A DNA stretch of 64,000 nucleotides from Candidatus Poribacteria bacterium (lineage in GTDB: Bacteria; Poribacteria; WGA-4E; WGA-3G). The stretch covers positions 26,268 through 90,267 of the forward strand of contig JAJEIP010000050.1 in the NCBI GenBank assembly GCA_022827885.1. Reading direction: 5' to 3'. How positions within the stretch are numbered: position 1 is the stretch's first letter; each line of letters starts with the position of its first letter. Below the pieces are notes generated by a model. The model did no database searches. It saw only the letters and a program-made list of their open reading frames with translations, and was not told the origin of the DNA. Shown here piece by piece: positions 34,053-42,531 of the stretch. The position numbers and the translations under genes were made by a program.

Positions 34053-35450
34053 TTAGCTGCCCATGCCCGGATGAGAGCTGGCATCTTGGTCAGACGTTCC
34101 CGCTTCCTGTTCCTCGTAGAACTTGTATCCGTCTTCGTCTTGGTCAAGTTCATACTGGCGGACGATCTGCTCTGCTTCCCGAAGGTACGGGGTGTCTCCC
34201 TTTGTAATGCTCATATAGGCTTTGAACCCGTCATAAGCCGATCCGAATTCACGGATGGAACGAAAGCAAACCGCCTGTTGGTAAACAGCTTCATTTCGCC
34301 ATACGGACTCCGGAGCGTTTTCAAACAGATTGTCATATGCCTCAATCGCGCGTTCGTACTCACCATTTTGCTGATAGAGAGTCCCTGTACGATATAGGGC
34401 ATCTGCGGAGGCGAATTTCTTATGCGATAGGTCTCTCGCCAACGTCTTGTAAGCATTAATCGCACGCGGGAAGTTACGAAGTTTCTCCCAGTTACCTCCA
34501 ATTTGTTGGAAGTTTTGAACGACCTGATCGCTATACCCCATCACCCACATATCAGCAGGCGTAATTTTCCGTCCGGTCTTTTGGTATTCGACCGCTTTCT
34601 TATTCCGGAACTTATTAATTTCATCCATTAGGAAGCTAATCTCTACCAGGATTTCATTCGTCTGCTTCAGGAGTGTTCCGGCCTGAGATGCCTCATAAGA
34701 ATCTGGAAACTTCTCGGTAACCCCGACAAAAGCGGGCCAGCCACCCCGATAGTCGAAGAGGGTATAAAAATAAACGTTACCGATCTGGAATTGCGCCTGC
34801 GGTGCTTTCGGATGCTCAGGAAATTCTTCGACCATTCGTTCGTAATTACGGATGGCTTCGGTGAAATTTTCTAAACTTTCATAAGCACGAGCGACCTCGT
34901 AGAGTGCCTCCGCAGCGATATTGAAGGTCTCATCTGTTGGCGAATTCTCATAAAGTGCTTTATAGTTTTGGTATTCAGCCCGCTTCGTCTTAATGACCTC
35001 GCGGTTCTTCCGAATATTCGCCGTACCACTTTTCGCTTCGTTGGCGTAATATCCGGTGGGGTCTAACGCAACGATGGATTGATAATGCTCAACGGCTTTA
35101 TCCCAATCGTAGCGACGCTTATAGACTTTGGCGATCTGGTAGTGTGCACGCTGTGCCCATTTACCTTTCGTATCGCGCTCAATAACCTCTGAATAGAGGG
35201 CTATCGCTCTATCGTAAAGTTCCTGTTGCCTCTGGCGATTCTCCTCCATCTTTTCTGGATCATCATCGCGCACTTCCATAGTTTCTGCCTCGTCAAACGC
35301 ACTGTCGGCGTTTTGCAGCTTGGCACCGAGGGGAACAATACTTACACCGCCTACGCACCCGCTAATCGTCCCAATAAGAAAAGCGAAGGCAAGCATGAGA
35401 AGATGGGCTCGGTCTATTCGGAGACCGAGGCCGTGTGTGAAACGGTTCAT
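34053..35450 (-). CDS. TPR-repeat outer-membrane-type lipoprotein
   Basis: This 465-residue protein has a signal peptide with lipobox ISGC (Cys at about residue 32), followed by tetratricopeptide repeats over residues about 60-430. Examples are AQRAHYQIAKVYKRRYDWDKAVEHYQ, FTEAIRNYERMVEEFPEHPKAPQAQFQIGNVY and ALYRTGTLYQQNGEYERAIEAYD. The pattern resembles BamD and YbgF-type assembly or trafficking factors, but the protein is longer than BamD (about 245). Shine-Dalgarno AAGGAGG precedes the ATG, and a strong promoter lies upstream at 35541-35568. Likely a periplasmic scaffold. Confidence 0.85.
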   Translation of the reverse strand: MNRFTHGLGLRIDRAHLLMLAFAFLIGTISGCVGGVSIVPLGAKLQNADSAFDEAETMEVRDDDPEKMEENRQRQQELYDRAIALYSEVIERDTKGKWAQRAHYQIAKVYKRRYDWDKAVEHYQSIVALDPTGYYANEAKSGTANIRKNREVIKTKRAEYQNYKALYENSPTDETFNIAAEALYEVARAYESLENFTEAIRNYERMVEEFPEHPKAPQAQFQIGNVYFYTLFDYRGGWPAFVGVTEKFPDSYEASQAGTLLKQTNEILVEISFLMDEINKFRNKKAVEYQKTGRKITPADMWVMGYSDQVVQNFQQIGGNWEKLRNFPRAINAYKTLARDLSHKKFASADALYRTGTLYQQNGEYERAIEAYDNLFENAPESVWRNEAVYQQAVCFRSIREFGSAYDGFKAYMSITKGDTPYLREAEQIVRQYELDQDEDGYKFYEEQEAGTSDQDASSHPGMGS

Positions 35451-35540
35451 TGTGGGTCCTCCTTAGGAAAATAGAAATGTGCCGGCATGTTTTCAGACAG
35501 AACAACATTAGCTAACCGGCTCCCGTTCATTCTTCTAAAT

Positions 35541-35568
35541 ATTATACGAAATTTGCAAAAAATGTCAA
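35541..35568 (-). promoter_or_regulatory. Consensus promoter of the TPR lipoprotein gene
   Basis: On the minus strand, TTGACA (35563-35568), a 16-base spacer and TATAAT (35541-35546). Both hexamers match the consensus exactly. Confidence 0.8.
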
Positions 35569-35674
35569 TTCTTTTTTAATTTTTTAAAATTCTAATCGTT
35601 TTGGTTCTTGGCAAGAATTTTACTAAATCTGAAGATTACGGCTACAGGCACAGACAAACATCAACAGGAAAAAC

Positions 35675-35703
35675 TTGACAAACATCTGCAAATATGCCAG
35701 AAT
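35675..35703 (+). promoter_or_regulatory. Promoter of the dehydrogenase gene
   Basis: TTGACA (35675-35680), a 17-base spacer and CAGAAT (35698-35703, four of six). It is about 95 bases upstream of the chosen start at 35799. Confidence 0.55.
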
Positions 35704-35798
35704 TACGTTTGTACAAAACGGGTAACGTCCCGATGATCGGACCATTTGTTTAACATAAATATTTCCATGTGGAAGTCAAACGTAACGAGGAGGAAAAC

Positions 35799-36716
35799 AT
35801 GGCAGATTCACAAAATAGGGCAGATTACAAAATTGGTGTTGTAGGGGTAGGCAGAATGGGAGCGAACATCGCCCGACATCTCAATGACGAAGGGTTTGAT
35901 GTTACGGCTGTATACGATGTCGCAGCCGAACGCGCACAAGAACTCGCAGCAGAAATCGGCGCAACAGCAACCGGAGAACTCGCGAAAGTTACAGCACTTT
36001 CAGACTTTATTATTACTGTGGTAACCGACGATGCGGCGATGCGGACCATCTTTTCCGATGATGCAGCGGACAGCCTGCTACAAGGGGCATCCGGCACAGT
36101 CTTTATTAACTGCGCAACGATTAGCCCGCAAGTCCACGTAGATGTCGAGCAACTCGCCACGAAACATGGCGCAGAGAGTCTTGAAGGATGTATGGCAAGT
36201 AGTATCACGCAAGCACGGGAAGGGACGCTTTACCTCATGTGCGGCGGTAAAAAAGAAACTTTCGACAAGGCACGCGCGATTCTGGATTCAATGAGCATTT
36301 CGCTCCGTTACATCGGTGGAGCCGGTCAAGCAGCACAAGTGAAAGCACTCGTCAATATGGTAATGAATATCAATACCGCAGGACTCGCTGAAGGTCTTGG
36401 TTTGGGTGATGCCCTCGGATTGGATCTGGCGATGTTACAGGAGGTTTTCGCACAAACAGGGGCAAACTCCCGCGTTTTGGAAACCGACGGGGAAGATATG
36501 GAAGCACGCGACCATGAATGTTATTTCTCAGCTGCCCATGCCTCCAAAGATTCAGGGATCGCTCTCGACTTGGCAGACGAGGCTGGGATTTCTCTCCCAC
36601 TCGCACAGGCGACGAAGGCACAGTATGATCGGATGATTGAAGCCGGATTGGGCGAGCTGGATAAGTCCGGTGTCGCTGAACTCACCTTCCCCGGACGGGG
36701 CCCAGATGATGCTTAA
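35799..36716 (+). CDS. NAD(P)-binding dehydrogenase, 3-hydroxyisobutyrate dehydrogenase family
   Basis: This 305-residue protein of the beta-hydroxyacid dehydrogenase family has a Rossmann GVVGVGRMGANIARHL (about residues 14-29), FINCATISPQVHVDVEQ, the substrate-binding-like stretch LEGCMASSITQAREGTLYLMCGG (the family usually has DAPVSGG here) and GGAGQAAQVKALVNMVMNINTAGLAEGL, with the catalytic Lys in QVKALVNM. The start at 35799 has GAGGAGG eight bases upstream; a longer frame exists but lacks such a site. The stop overlaps the start of the nucleotidyltransferase gene. The substrate is unknown. Confidence 0.87.
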   Translation: MADSQNRADYKIGVVGVGRMGANIARHLNDEGFDVTAVYDVAAERAQELAAEIGATATGELAKVTALSDFIITVVTDDAAMRTIFSDDAADSLLQGASGTVFINCATISPQVHVDVEQLATKHGAESLEGCMASSITQAREGTLYLMCGGKKETFDKARAILDSMSISLRYIGGAGQAAQVKALVNMVMNINTAGLAEGLGLGDALGLDLAMLQEVFAQTGANSRVLETDGEDMEARDHECYFSAAHASKDSGIALDLADEAGISLPLAQATKAQYDRMIEAGLGELDKSGVAELTFPGRGPDDA

Positions 36717-37455
36717 CCGCAAGGAAGAACTAAAAGGCGTAATTCTCGCAGGCGGACTCGGCATCCGTTTGCATCCACTCACTAAAGTTACCAGCAAGCA
36801 CCTCCTACCTGTAGGCAACGAGCCGATGGTGTTTCACAGTATCAAACAACTCACGACTGCAGGTATCACCGATATCCTTATCGTGACGAATCCGCAATAC
36901 GTCGGAGACTTCGTGCGGGTTTTGGGCGGTGGAAGTGATTTTGGGTGTGAACTCACTTATCGCGTGCAAGAGGAAGCCAAAGGCATCGCGCATGCCCTCG
37001 CGCTGGCAGAAGGGTTCGCCAGCGGCGATAAGATTGCTGTGCTGTTGGGGGACAATATCTTTGAAACCTCTATTCAGCAAGCCGTTAACGACTTCCACGC
37101 ACAACCCCAAGGAGCTCGAGTCTTGCTCAAAAAGGTATCGGATCCTGAACGTTACGGCGTGGCGACATTAGACGGGAGCCATATCGTTGCGATAGAGGAG
37201 AAACCGACGCATCCGAAAAGCGAGTACGCCGTCGTCGGGGTCTATTTCTATGACGCATCCGTATTTGACATTATCCGCACAGTTGAACCTTCGGCACGCG
37301 GGGAATACGAAATAACTACTGTCAACAACGCATATATTCAGCGCGGAGCACTTGAATACAGTCTGGTCCAGGGAGAATGGATTGATGCAGGAACCTTTGA
37401 CGCGCTCATTGAAGCGCATCAGATCTTGCTAAATTCCTCAGATTGGCAGTGTTAA
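36706..37455 (+). CDS. Sugar-nucleotide nucleotidyltransferase (RmlA-like)
   Basis: This 249-residue protein is of the glucose-1-phosphate thymidylyl/uridylyltransferase family, making NDP-sugars for glycans in the cytoplasm. It shows GVILAGGLGIRLHPLTK (residues 13-29), LLPVGNEPMVFHSIKQL, AVLLGDNIFE and EKPTHPKSEYAVVGVYFYD. The start at 36706 or 36709 (ATGATG) overlaps the stop of the dehydrogenase gene, indicating coupling; a longer frame starting at 36637 lies wholly inside that gene and is unlikely. The family's usual length is about 290, so the C-terminal part is slightly short. A glycosyltransferase gene follows. Confidence 0.87.
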   Translation: MMLNRKEELKGVILAGGLGIRLHPLTKVTSKHLLPVGNEPMVFHSIKQLTTAGITDILIVTNPQYVGDFVRVLGGGSDFGCELTYRVQEEAKGIAHALALAEGFASGDKIAVLLGDNIFETSIQQAVNDFHAQPQGARVLLKKVSDPERYGVATLDGSHIVAIEEKPTHPKSEYAVVGVYFYDASVFDIIRTVEPSARGEYEITTVNNAYIQRGALEYSLVQGEWIDAGTFDALIEAHQILLNSSDWQC

Positions 37456-37561
37456 AAGTTGTCAGTTATCAGTTGTCAGTTAAGAAGTCCTCTGTCTAAT
37501 GACAATCTCTTGTTCCTGAAAACCGATGACTAAAAGCGTAGCGAACTGAAAACTATTAAAA

Positions 37562-38758
37562 ATGGACGAAAAACCCATTATATCCATCGTGGTTCCCGTT
37601 TACAACGAAGAAGAAAACGTTCGTCTGTTGTTTGAAAAAATCCAAGCAGTATGTGAGACAATCGGTGATTCTTATGAAGTGGTGTTCGTGGATGACGGAA
37701 GCCACGATAAGACCTTCGCTGTGCTTTCGGAATTGAGCAAACAGAAACCGCAGCTGGTAGTCATTCGGTTCGAAAAGAATGCCGGACAGACAGCGGCAAT
37801 GGCAGCAGGCTTTGAATTCGCGCAGGGGCAACGCATCATCAGTATGGACGGTGATCTACAAAACGATCCAGCCGACATTCCGAAATTGCTCAAGAAATTG
37901 GAGGAAGGCTACGATTTGGTGTGTGGATGGCGCAAAGAACGACAGGATAAATTTTTGACGCGGCGTGTCCCGTCTATCGTCGCGAACTGGATAATTGGCA
38001 AGGTGACGGGGGTCCCTATACACGACAACGGATGCTCGCTCAAAGCATACCGAGCCTCCGTTATCAAACAGGTCCCGCTCTATGGAGAGATGCACCGATT
38101 TATCCCGGCGATGTCTACAGTGGTAGGGGCGCGTATCGCAGAAATTGTCGTCACGCATCACCCGCGACGTTTCGGAAAAAGCAAGTACGGGCTTGGTAGA
38201 GTGTGGCGCGTGATGCTCGACATTATCGCCTTCAAGTTTATCATCTCTGTCTTTACATTGCGTCCGGCTCCACAAAAACCATCACTGCGACAGCGATTGT
38301 CAGATGTTCTTTTCCGTCCGAAGCAGCGAGCATTTCGAGTTGCTGCGTTCCTAAGTCTACCTTTCTTTGTGTTAGGACGTGTTTTATTCGGAAGTGCTAA
38401 CAGTGCAGCACTGAGTTGCTTCGGCTTAGCGGGAGCTTTACTGATACTCGGCTGGATAACTGAGAACAAAATTCAACGCGCTCAGAAAGCGTCAGCCACC
38501 TTAGGCACACTCGCACGTTTTTTTATGGTTCAGTGTAAACGGAGACCTATTCGGTTTTTTGGTCCTGTGGGTGTGGCGTTGTTCGGGCTCGGTGTTATCT
38601 TCTGTACAGGCTGGGTAACCCAGTCCGTGCTACTTGTCAACTCTCTTCTGGGTGCTATTTTTATCGCTGGTGGCATCTTCGTATTCTGCTCCGGTTTGTT
38701 TGGTGAGCTCATCACTTATGCCAACGCAAAACGGGTAAAAGACTACACGATTCTTTAA
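37562..38758 (+). CDS. Family 2 glycosyltransferase with C-terminal membrane segments
   Basis: This 398-residue protein has a GT2 domain (about residues 1-225) of the dolichyl-phosphate-mannose synthase / GtrB type: VVPVYNEEENV, VFVDDGSHDKT, ISMDGDLQNDPADIP (metal-binding DxD) and a GCSLKAYRA stretch. This is followed by about four membrane helices (about 225-245, 265-330, 340-385). Such enzymes load a sugar on a polyprenyl phosphate at the inner membrane. It lies 106 bases after the NDP-sugar pyrophosphorylase gene, which could supply its substrate. Its stop codon is part of the recurrent CCGCAAGG repeat at 38754. Confidence 0.88.
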   Translation: MDEKPIISIVVPVYNEEENVRLLFEKIQAVCETIGDSYEVVFVDDGSHDKTFAVLSELSKQKPQLVVIRFEKNAGQTAAMAAGFEFAQGQRIISMDGDLQNDPADIPKLLKKLEEGYDLVCGWRKERQDKFLTRRVPSIVANWIIGKVTGVPIHDNGCSLKAYRASVIKQVPLYGEMHRFIPAMSTVVGARIAEIVVTHHPRRFGKSKYGLGRVWRVMLDIIAFKFIISVFTLRPAPQKPSLRQRLSDVLFRPKQRAFRVAAFLSLPFFVLGRVLFGSANSAALSCFGLAGALLILGWITENKIQRAQKASATLGTLARFFMVQCKRRPIRFFGPVGVALFGLGVIFCTGWVTQSVLLVNSLLGAIFIAGGIFVFCSGLFGELITYANAKRVKDYTIL

Positions 38759-38890
38759 TTATTCCTTGCGGTTTGGTGAGGTGAGTTTCATCTGTGACGT
38801 GCTTTTGCGTAGATCTGCCTGTGTGTTTTTGCTTGGGGTTTTTGTCTGGGTATTTCTGCGGATTTTTGCGTATTGTTGCAGGCTATGTTT
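38754..38890 (-). repeat. Long copy of the CCGCAAGG repeat
   Basis: TTTAATTATTCCTTGCGG (38754-38771) is the leader in minus orientation, here without a start codon. It contains the TAA stop of the glycosyltransferase. The following ~115 bases share blocks with 49575-49683: GGTGAG, CCTGTGTGTTTTTGCTTGGG, GGGTATTTCTGCGGATT and TTGTTGCAGGCT. Confidence 0.6.
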
Positions 38891-39009
38891 CTGGTGAGAA
38901 AAAAGATAAAGAGGTTTCATCTAAAAAAGGGTTTCTCTTAAGATCCCCCAAAATGGGTAGTCCGTAATGAAATGGAGGGCGGATATAAGCAACGCACCTA
39001 TAGGTCGAA

Positions 39010-40161
39010 ATGGACGTTGTTTCTCCGCAAGGAAAAATTAAAAAGTGGCGGAGTGAATTTCCGGTAACTGAAACTTACATCTATATGAACCATGCCGGGG
39101 TTGCCCCGTTATCGCGTCGGGTGCAGGACGCGATGACAGGCTTTATAGAGGATGCAACTGTGAACGGTGCCGTAAACGCCGAGCAATGGGTGGAAACAGC
39201 TGAGATCTGTCGTGCAGCGGCAGCACACCTCATCAATGCCGATATCACAGAAATCGCATTTATGAAGAATACAACACAGGGTATTCTTATCGCAGCCAAT
39301 GGCATTGATTGGCGAGAAGGGGACAATGTCGTCACAACAGCGGTCGAATTTCCTGCCAATATTTATCCGTGGTGGAGTTTGAAAGAACGCTACGGTGTTC
39401 AAACGCGCATGGTGCCGGAGCGAGATGGAGGCATTCATATCGAGGATGTCGCTTCGGCTATCGACGCACGGACACGGGCTTTGACAATCAGCCATGTGGA
39501 GTTCGCTTCCGGATTCCGAAACGATATTCAGGCACTCGGAGATCTCTGCCGAGCACATAATATTTGGTTCATCGTTGACGCTATTCAGAGCCTCGGCGCA
39601 ATTGAGGTGGATGTGAAATCTTGTCATGTTGATATCCTCGCAGCCGACGGACATAAATGGCTACTGGCACCGGAGGGCGCGGCAATCTTCTATTGTGCCG
39701 ACGAAAAACGCGAGCGACTCATCAATACCAATGTTGGTTGGTCGAGTGTCGTGAACCCGCGCGATTTTCTCAACTACGATTTAACCCAGAAACCGGACGC
39801 AACCCGGTTTGAGGAAGGCTCTTACAACAGCGTCGGACTTTATGGACTCAAAGCAGCGATCGACTTACTCCTTGACATCGGTATCCCTACAATTGAGGCG
39901 CGTATTTTGGAACTCACGAAACGTTTAACAGAAGGATTGGAAGCCAAAGGCTATCGCGTCATCACACCGAAAACAAATTCAGATCGAGCGGGGATTGTTA
40001 TTTTTGAAAGTGAGCGACACACACCTTCTGAACTTTATGAAAAACTCCACGCTGAGAAGATAATTACAGCAGAACGTGGCAGTGGTGTCAGGGTCTCCCC
40101 GCATTTTTACAACACGCTCTCTGAGATTGAACATCTGCTTGAAGTGCTACCAGACTTATAA
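39010..40161 (+). CDS. Class V PLP-dependent aminotransferase (cysteine desulfurase/selenocysteine lyase-like)
   Basis: This 383-residue PLP enzyme shows MNHAGVAPLSRRVQDAM, NTTQGILIAANG, FIVDAIQSLGAIEVDV (PLP Asp and Gln/His region) and the Schiff-base Lys216 in ADGHKWLLAPEG, then RFEEGSYNSVGLYGLKAAI. The pattern fits the isopenicillin N epimerase / cysteine desulfurase branch. No Cys loop typical of IscS is seen. Residues 5-11 (SPQGKIK) are encoded by a copy of the recurrent leader (39025-39044), so the start is debatable. The ATG at 39010 is the only in-frame start before the conserved MNHAG. Confidence 0.85.
   Translation: MDVVSPQGKIKKWRSEFPVTETYIYMNHAGVAPLSRRVQDAMTGFIEDATVNGAVNAEQWVETAEICRAAAAHLINADITEIAFMKNTTQGILIAANGIDWREGDNVVTTAVEFPANIYPWWSLKERYGVQTRMVPERDGGIHIEDVASAIDARTRALTISHVEFASGFRNDIQALGDLCRAHNIWFIVDAIQSLGAIEVDVKSCHVDILAADGHKWLLAPEGAAIFYCADEKRERLINTNVGWSSVVNPRDFLNYDLTQKPDATRFEEGSYNSVGLYGLKAAIDLLLDIGIPTIEARILELTKRLTEGLEAKGYRVITPKTNSDRAGIVIFESERHTPSELYEKLHAEKIITAERGSGVRVSPHFYNTLSEIEHLLEVLPDL
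39025..39044 (+). repeat. CCGCAAGG leader copy inside a coding region
   Basis: CCGCAAGGAAAAATTAAAAA lies within the first codons of the class V aminotransferase gene and is translated as PQGKIKK. A GTG follows it directly but is out of frame. Confidence 0.6.
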
Positions 40162-40243
40162 TTTCAACAGCAATTGGGTGCTACCAACTTCCAGCCAAAC
40201 CCGTAGCCTGCAACAACGGCGCAGGCGGACATGAGGAAGTAAC

Positions 40244-41749
40244 TTGAGAATCTTAATACCCGTAATTTCTCCGCAAGGTAAAATTAAAAGTCCGCAAGGT
40301 AAAATTAAAAATCTGTCGCTTATGTTAGGCATACTGTTGATATTCAATGCCTGTACGATGCCCGGCGGCAATCAGAATATTAGCAAAATCCGTCTCTCCA
40401 TCCAAAATACATTACCGCTCCCTCGAAAAAAGGTGCCGATTGTATTGACTGGCGCGCAACTCCGAAAAGTGAGTCCCGATTTTACCTTTAAAGCCTATTC
40501 CGTTGTTAGCGGAAAAGCACCGCGAGAAGTGATGGTTCCATCGCAAGCAGATGATTTAGATTATGACGGAGAACTCGATCAACTCTGTTTTCTGTTAGAT
40601 TTAGAGCCTGAACAGACAAAAGAGATTTCCATTCTTTACGATCCAGATGTCAAAGCGACCTTAACGCTGGATATTAATAAACAGACGCGCGCCGCTATTT
40701 TTCCCGAACTCAATGTCGTGGCGGCAGTAGAATCAAATCTGATTGCCTATCTATTAAAACCGAACGGTGCCTTCATCGCTTACGGTAAAAAACGGGCAGA
40801 ATTGTTCAGCGTGGATACGATGTTTCAACCCGAATTAGATTACGGAAGACCGCTTTCACCGGAACTCAGACATCATTTCGAGAACAACGGCATTACCCTT
40901 TCCCAACAGGTCCAAATAGAAATAGAGAGAGCGGAGCAAAAGTGGATCGTCCGCGATCTTGAGAAGCAAGAAATCTACTTTATCCGAAAATCACACAATA
41001 TTGAAACCGGTCTTGAGCAGGAAGCTACAACGGAAGGGCAGTTGGATATAGTCCAATCGGTTGGATTATCGCTGAACGCGCTTCTCAAAACTGAAACCTC
41101 CGAAATGGTTCCGCTAAATCGTTCTGAGGGGCTGATAGGGTGTGGTGGGATTGCCCTGTGGCATAAAGGAAAAGAGGAGATGATCCCATTACCCACGGAA
41201 GGTGATTACGTTCGGATCCTTGCTGATGGTTCCATCCGCTCTATTGTCCAACGGATCTTACCGGAGTGGAAAATTCAAGATAAGACCCATCGGTTGACAT
41301 TAACCACCTTCATCTATGGAGATAATCCGTGGATTGAACATCATATCCATATTGATGGCAATCTCACAACGGATTATGCTATTGCTACAGGTATCCCACA
41401 CCTAAATGAGGCTTATGGAGAGGACAGAAAACAGGGATGGATATGGAGTTGGGGGACAGATCCAAGCGACATAGATACACTTGGGGTTGCCCTCATTGCG
41501 CCCACGCATCGCGAAGTACACGACACACGCATCATTGCTGATTACAAGGGAACGGAGAGTTCTCTTGTGCCGGTTATCCTAACCCCTGACGCGGAAGGTA
41601 GACTCAATTATCGGACGTTTGCTATCTGGGGTGGTGGTATAGATGGTATTGAGACCGAGACGGAATTCGCGGAACACGTTCAGATCACAACGACTGCATT
41701 GAGAACCCCGCCACACATCAAATTCTTACCGAAAGAAGAAGAAAAGTAG
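40244..41749 (+). CDS. Predicted lipoprotein, DUF4861-like
   Basis: This 501-residue protein begins with two tandem SPQGKIK units encoded by a duplicated leader. A hydrophobic stretch with lipobox-like FNAC (about residues 33-36) follows. The body has LTGAQLRKVSPDFTFKAYSVVSG, SQADDLDYDGELDQLCFLLDLEPEQTKEI and WIWSWGTDPSDIDTLGVALIAP, which recall the DUF4861 proteins often linked to polysaccharide use. The start is TTG at 40244 with GAGGAAG seven bases upstream. ATG at 40322 is an alternative but would leave an uncharged n-region. Its TAG stop is inside a repeat (41746-41814). Enzymatic activity is unknown. Confidence 0.7.
   Translation: MRILIPVISPQGKIKSPQGKIKNLSLMLGILLIFNACTMPGGNQNISKIRLSIQNTLPLPRKKVPIVLTGAQLRKVSPDFTFKAYSVVSGKAPREVMVPSQADDLDYDGELDQLCFLLDLEPEQTKEISILYDPDVKATLTLDINKQTRAAIFPELNVVAAVESNLIAYLLKPNGAFIAYGKKRAELFSVDTMFQPELDYGRPLSPELRHHFENNGITLSQQVQIEIERAEQKWIVRDLEKQEIYFIRKSHNIETGLEQEATTEGQLDIVQSVGLSLNALLKTETSEMVPLNRSEGLIGCGGIALWHKGKEEMIPLPTEGDYVRILADGSIRSIVQRILPEWKIQDKTHRLTLTTFIYGDNPWIEHHIHIDGNLTTDYAIATGIPHLNEAYGEDRKQGWIWSWGTDPSDIDTLGVALIAPTHREVHDTRIIADYKGTESSLVPVILTPDAEGRLNYRTFAIWGGGIDGIETETEFAEHVQITTTALRTPPHIKFLPKEEEK
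40271..40312 (+). repeat. Tandem duplication of the CCGCAAGG leader
   Basis: Two 21-base units, CCGCAAGGTAAAATTAAAAGT (40271-40291) and the same with AAT at its end (40292-40312), lie head to tail in the first codons of the lipoprotein gene. They encode PQGKIKS and PQGKIKN. Confidence 0.85.
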
Positions 41750-41814
41750 GGGCGAGGTTACCCCGCCCGTAGCGCGGTTTGCTTCGGGGTTCCCCAAGCT
41801 GACCTCGCTCCTAC
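41746..41814. repeat. Inverted-repeat element that contains a stop codon
   Basis: GTAGGGGCGAGGT (41746-41758) pairs with ACCTCGCTCCTAC (41802-41814) with one mismatch. The TAG stop of the lipoprotein gene is the TAG in the left arm. An inner GGGGTTCCCC palindrome is present. Confidence 0.65.
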
Positions 41815-41827
41815 AATTGGAGAAACT

Positions 41828-42430
41828 ATGCTCATCAAGGAAGACTGTCTACAACTCATCGCAAACCAACGGACAGACGAAGTTGTCGTTACGACCATGG
41901 GAACCACAGTGCCGTGGGGCAAAATATCGACACATCCTTTGGATTACGCCTCCGTCGGTAGTGCGATGGGACACGCCGCCGACTTCGCACTCGGCATCGC
42001 ACTCGCTAAATCCGATAAGAAGGTGATCGTGCTCAACGGTGATGGAAGTATGTTGATGTGCTTAGGGACATTGGCGACAATTACCGCGCTGAACACACCA
42101 CCCCCTAACTATCTGCTTTTCGTCTGCGATAACGGCACTTACGAAGTCACAGGCAATCAACCCGTGCCTGCTGGCAACTCAGGTTTCAGTTGGACTGCGA
42201 TTGCAGCAGGGGTCGGTTTTAAACAAGTTTATGAATTTGACGATTCAAACGCACTTGCGGAAGCGCTCCCGACGATCTGGAATGAAACTGGACCCACTTT
42301 TGTGAATCTGAAGATTGCGCAAGCCGACGAACCGCCCCCGGATCGGTGGGGTGGTTTCCCGTACCCGTATCTGCAAGAGTCACTCGCCGAATCTACGCAT
42401 AAGTTAAAGCGTGCACTTGAGGCGCAATAG
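41828..42430 (+). CDS. Stand-alone thiamine pyrophosphate-binding domain
   Basis: This 200-residue protein is the C-terminal (PP) domain of a TPP enzyme, as in the beta subunit of sulfopyruvate or phosphonopyruvate decarboxylase. Motifs: YASVGSAMGHAADFALGIALA, the TPP/Mg motif LNGDGSMLMCLGTLATITALN (about residues 73-93) and FVCDNGTYEVTGNQP. No gene for a Pyr-domain (alpha) subunit is adjacent, so the partner must be encoded elsewhere. GGAGA precedes the ATG. An aldo-keto reductase gene follows on the same strand. Confidence 0.85.
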   Translation: MLIKEDCLQLIANQRTDEVVVTTMGTTVPWGKISTHPLDYASVGSAMGHAADFALGIALAKSDKKVIVLNGDGSMLMCLGTLATITALNTPPPNYLLFVCDNGTYEVTGNQPVPAGNSGFSWTAIAAGVGFKQVYEFDDSNALAEALPTIWNETGPTFVNLKIAQADEPPPDRWGGFPYPYLQESLAESTHKLKRALEAQ

Positions 42431-42531
42431 GTGTGACGCTCCTATTGTCTGAATCAAAATAAGAGATTGGAAGGAGGGAAGATTGGAAGTTCCGTTTTCC
42501 CTTCCTACACGAAATGGAGGAGAGGCATCTT

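Larger units (their letters stand above)
35451..35798. other. Divergent intergenic region with two promoters
   Basis: There is no gene. It contains a minus-strand promoter for the TPR lipoprotein, a plus-strand promoter for the dehydrogenase and an AT-rich stretch between them. Confidence 0.6.

Noticed and set aside
36637..36705. Longer N-terminus for the nucleotidyltransferase
   Set aside because: It lies inside the dehydrogenase gene in another frame; ATGATG at 36706 overlaps the stop in the usual coupled way.
40322..41749. Start of the DUF4861-like gene at the internal ATG
   Set aside because: It would leave a signal peptide without a positive charge, and a better Shine-Dalgarno precedes TTG at 40244; kept as an alternative only.
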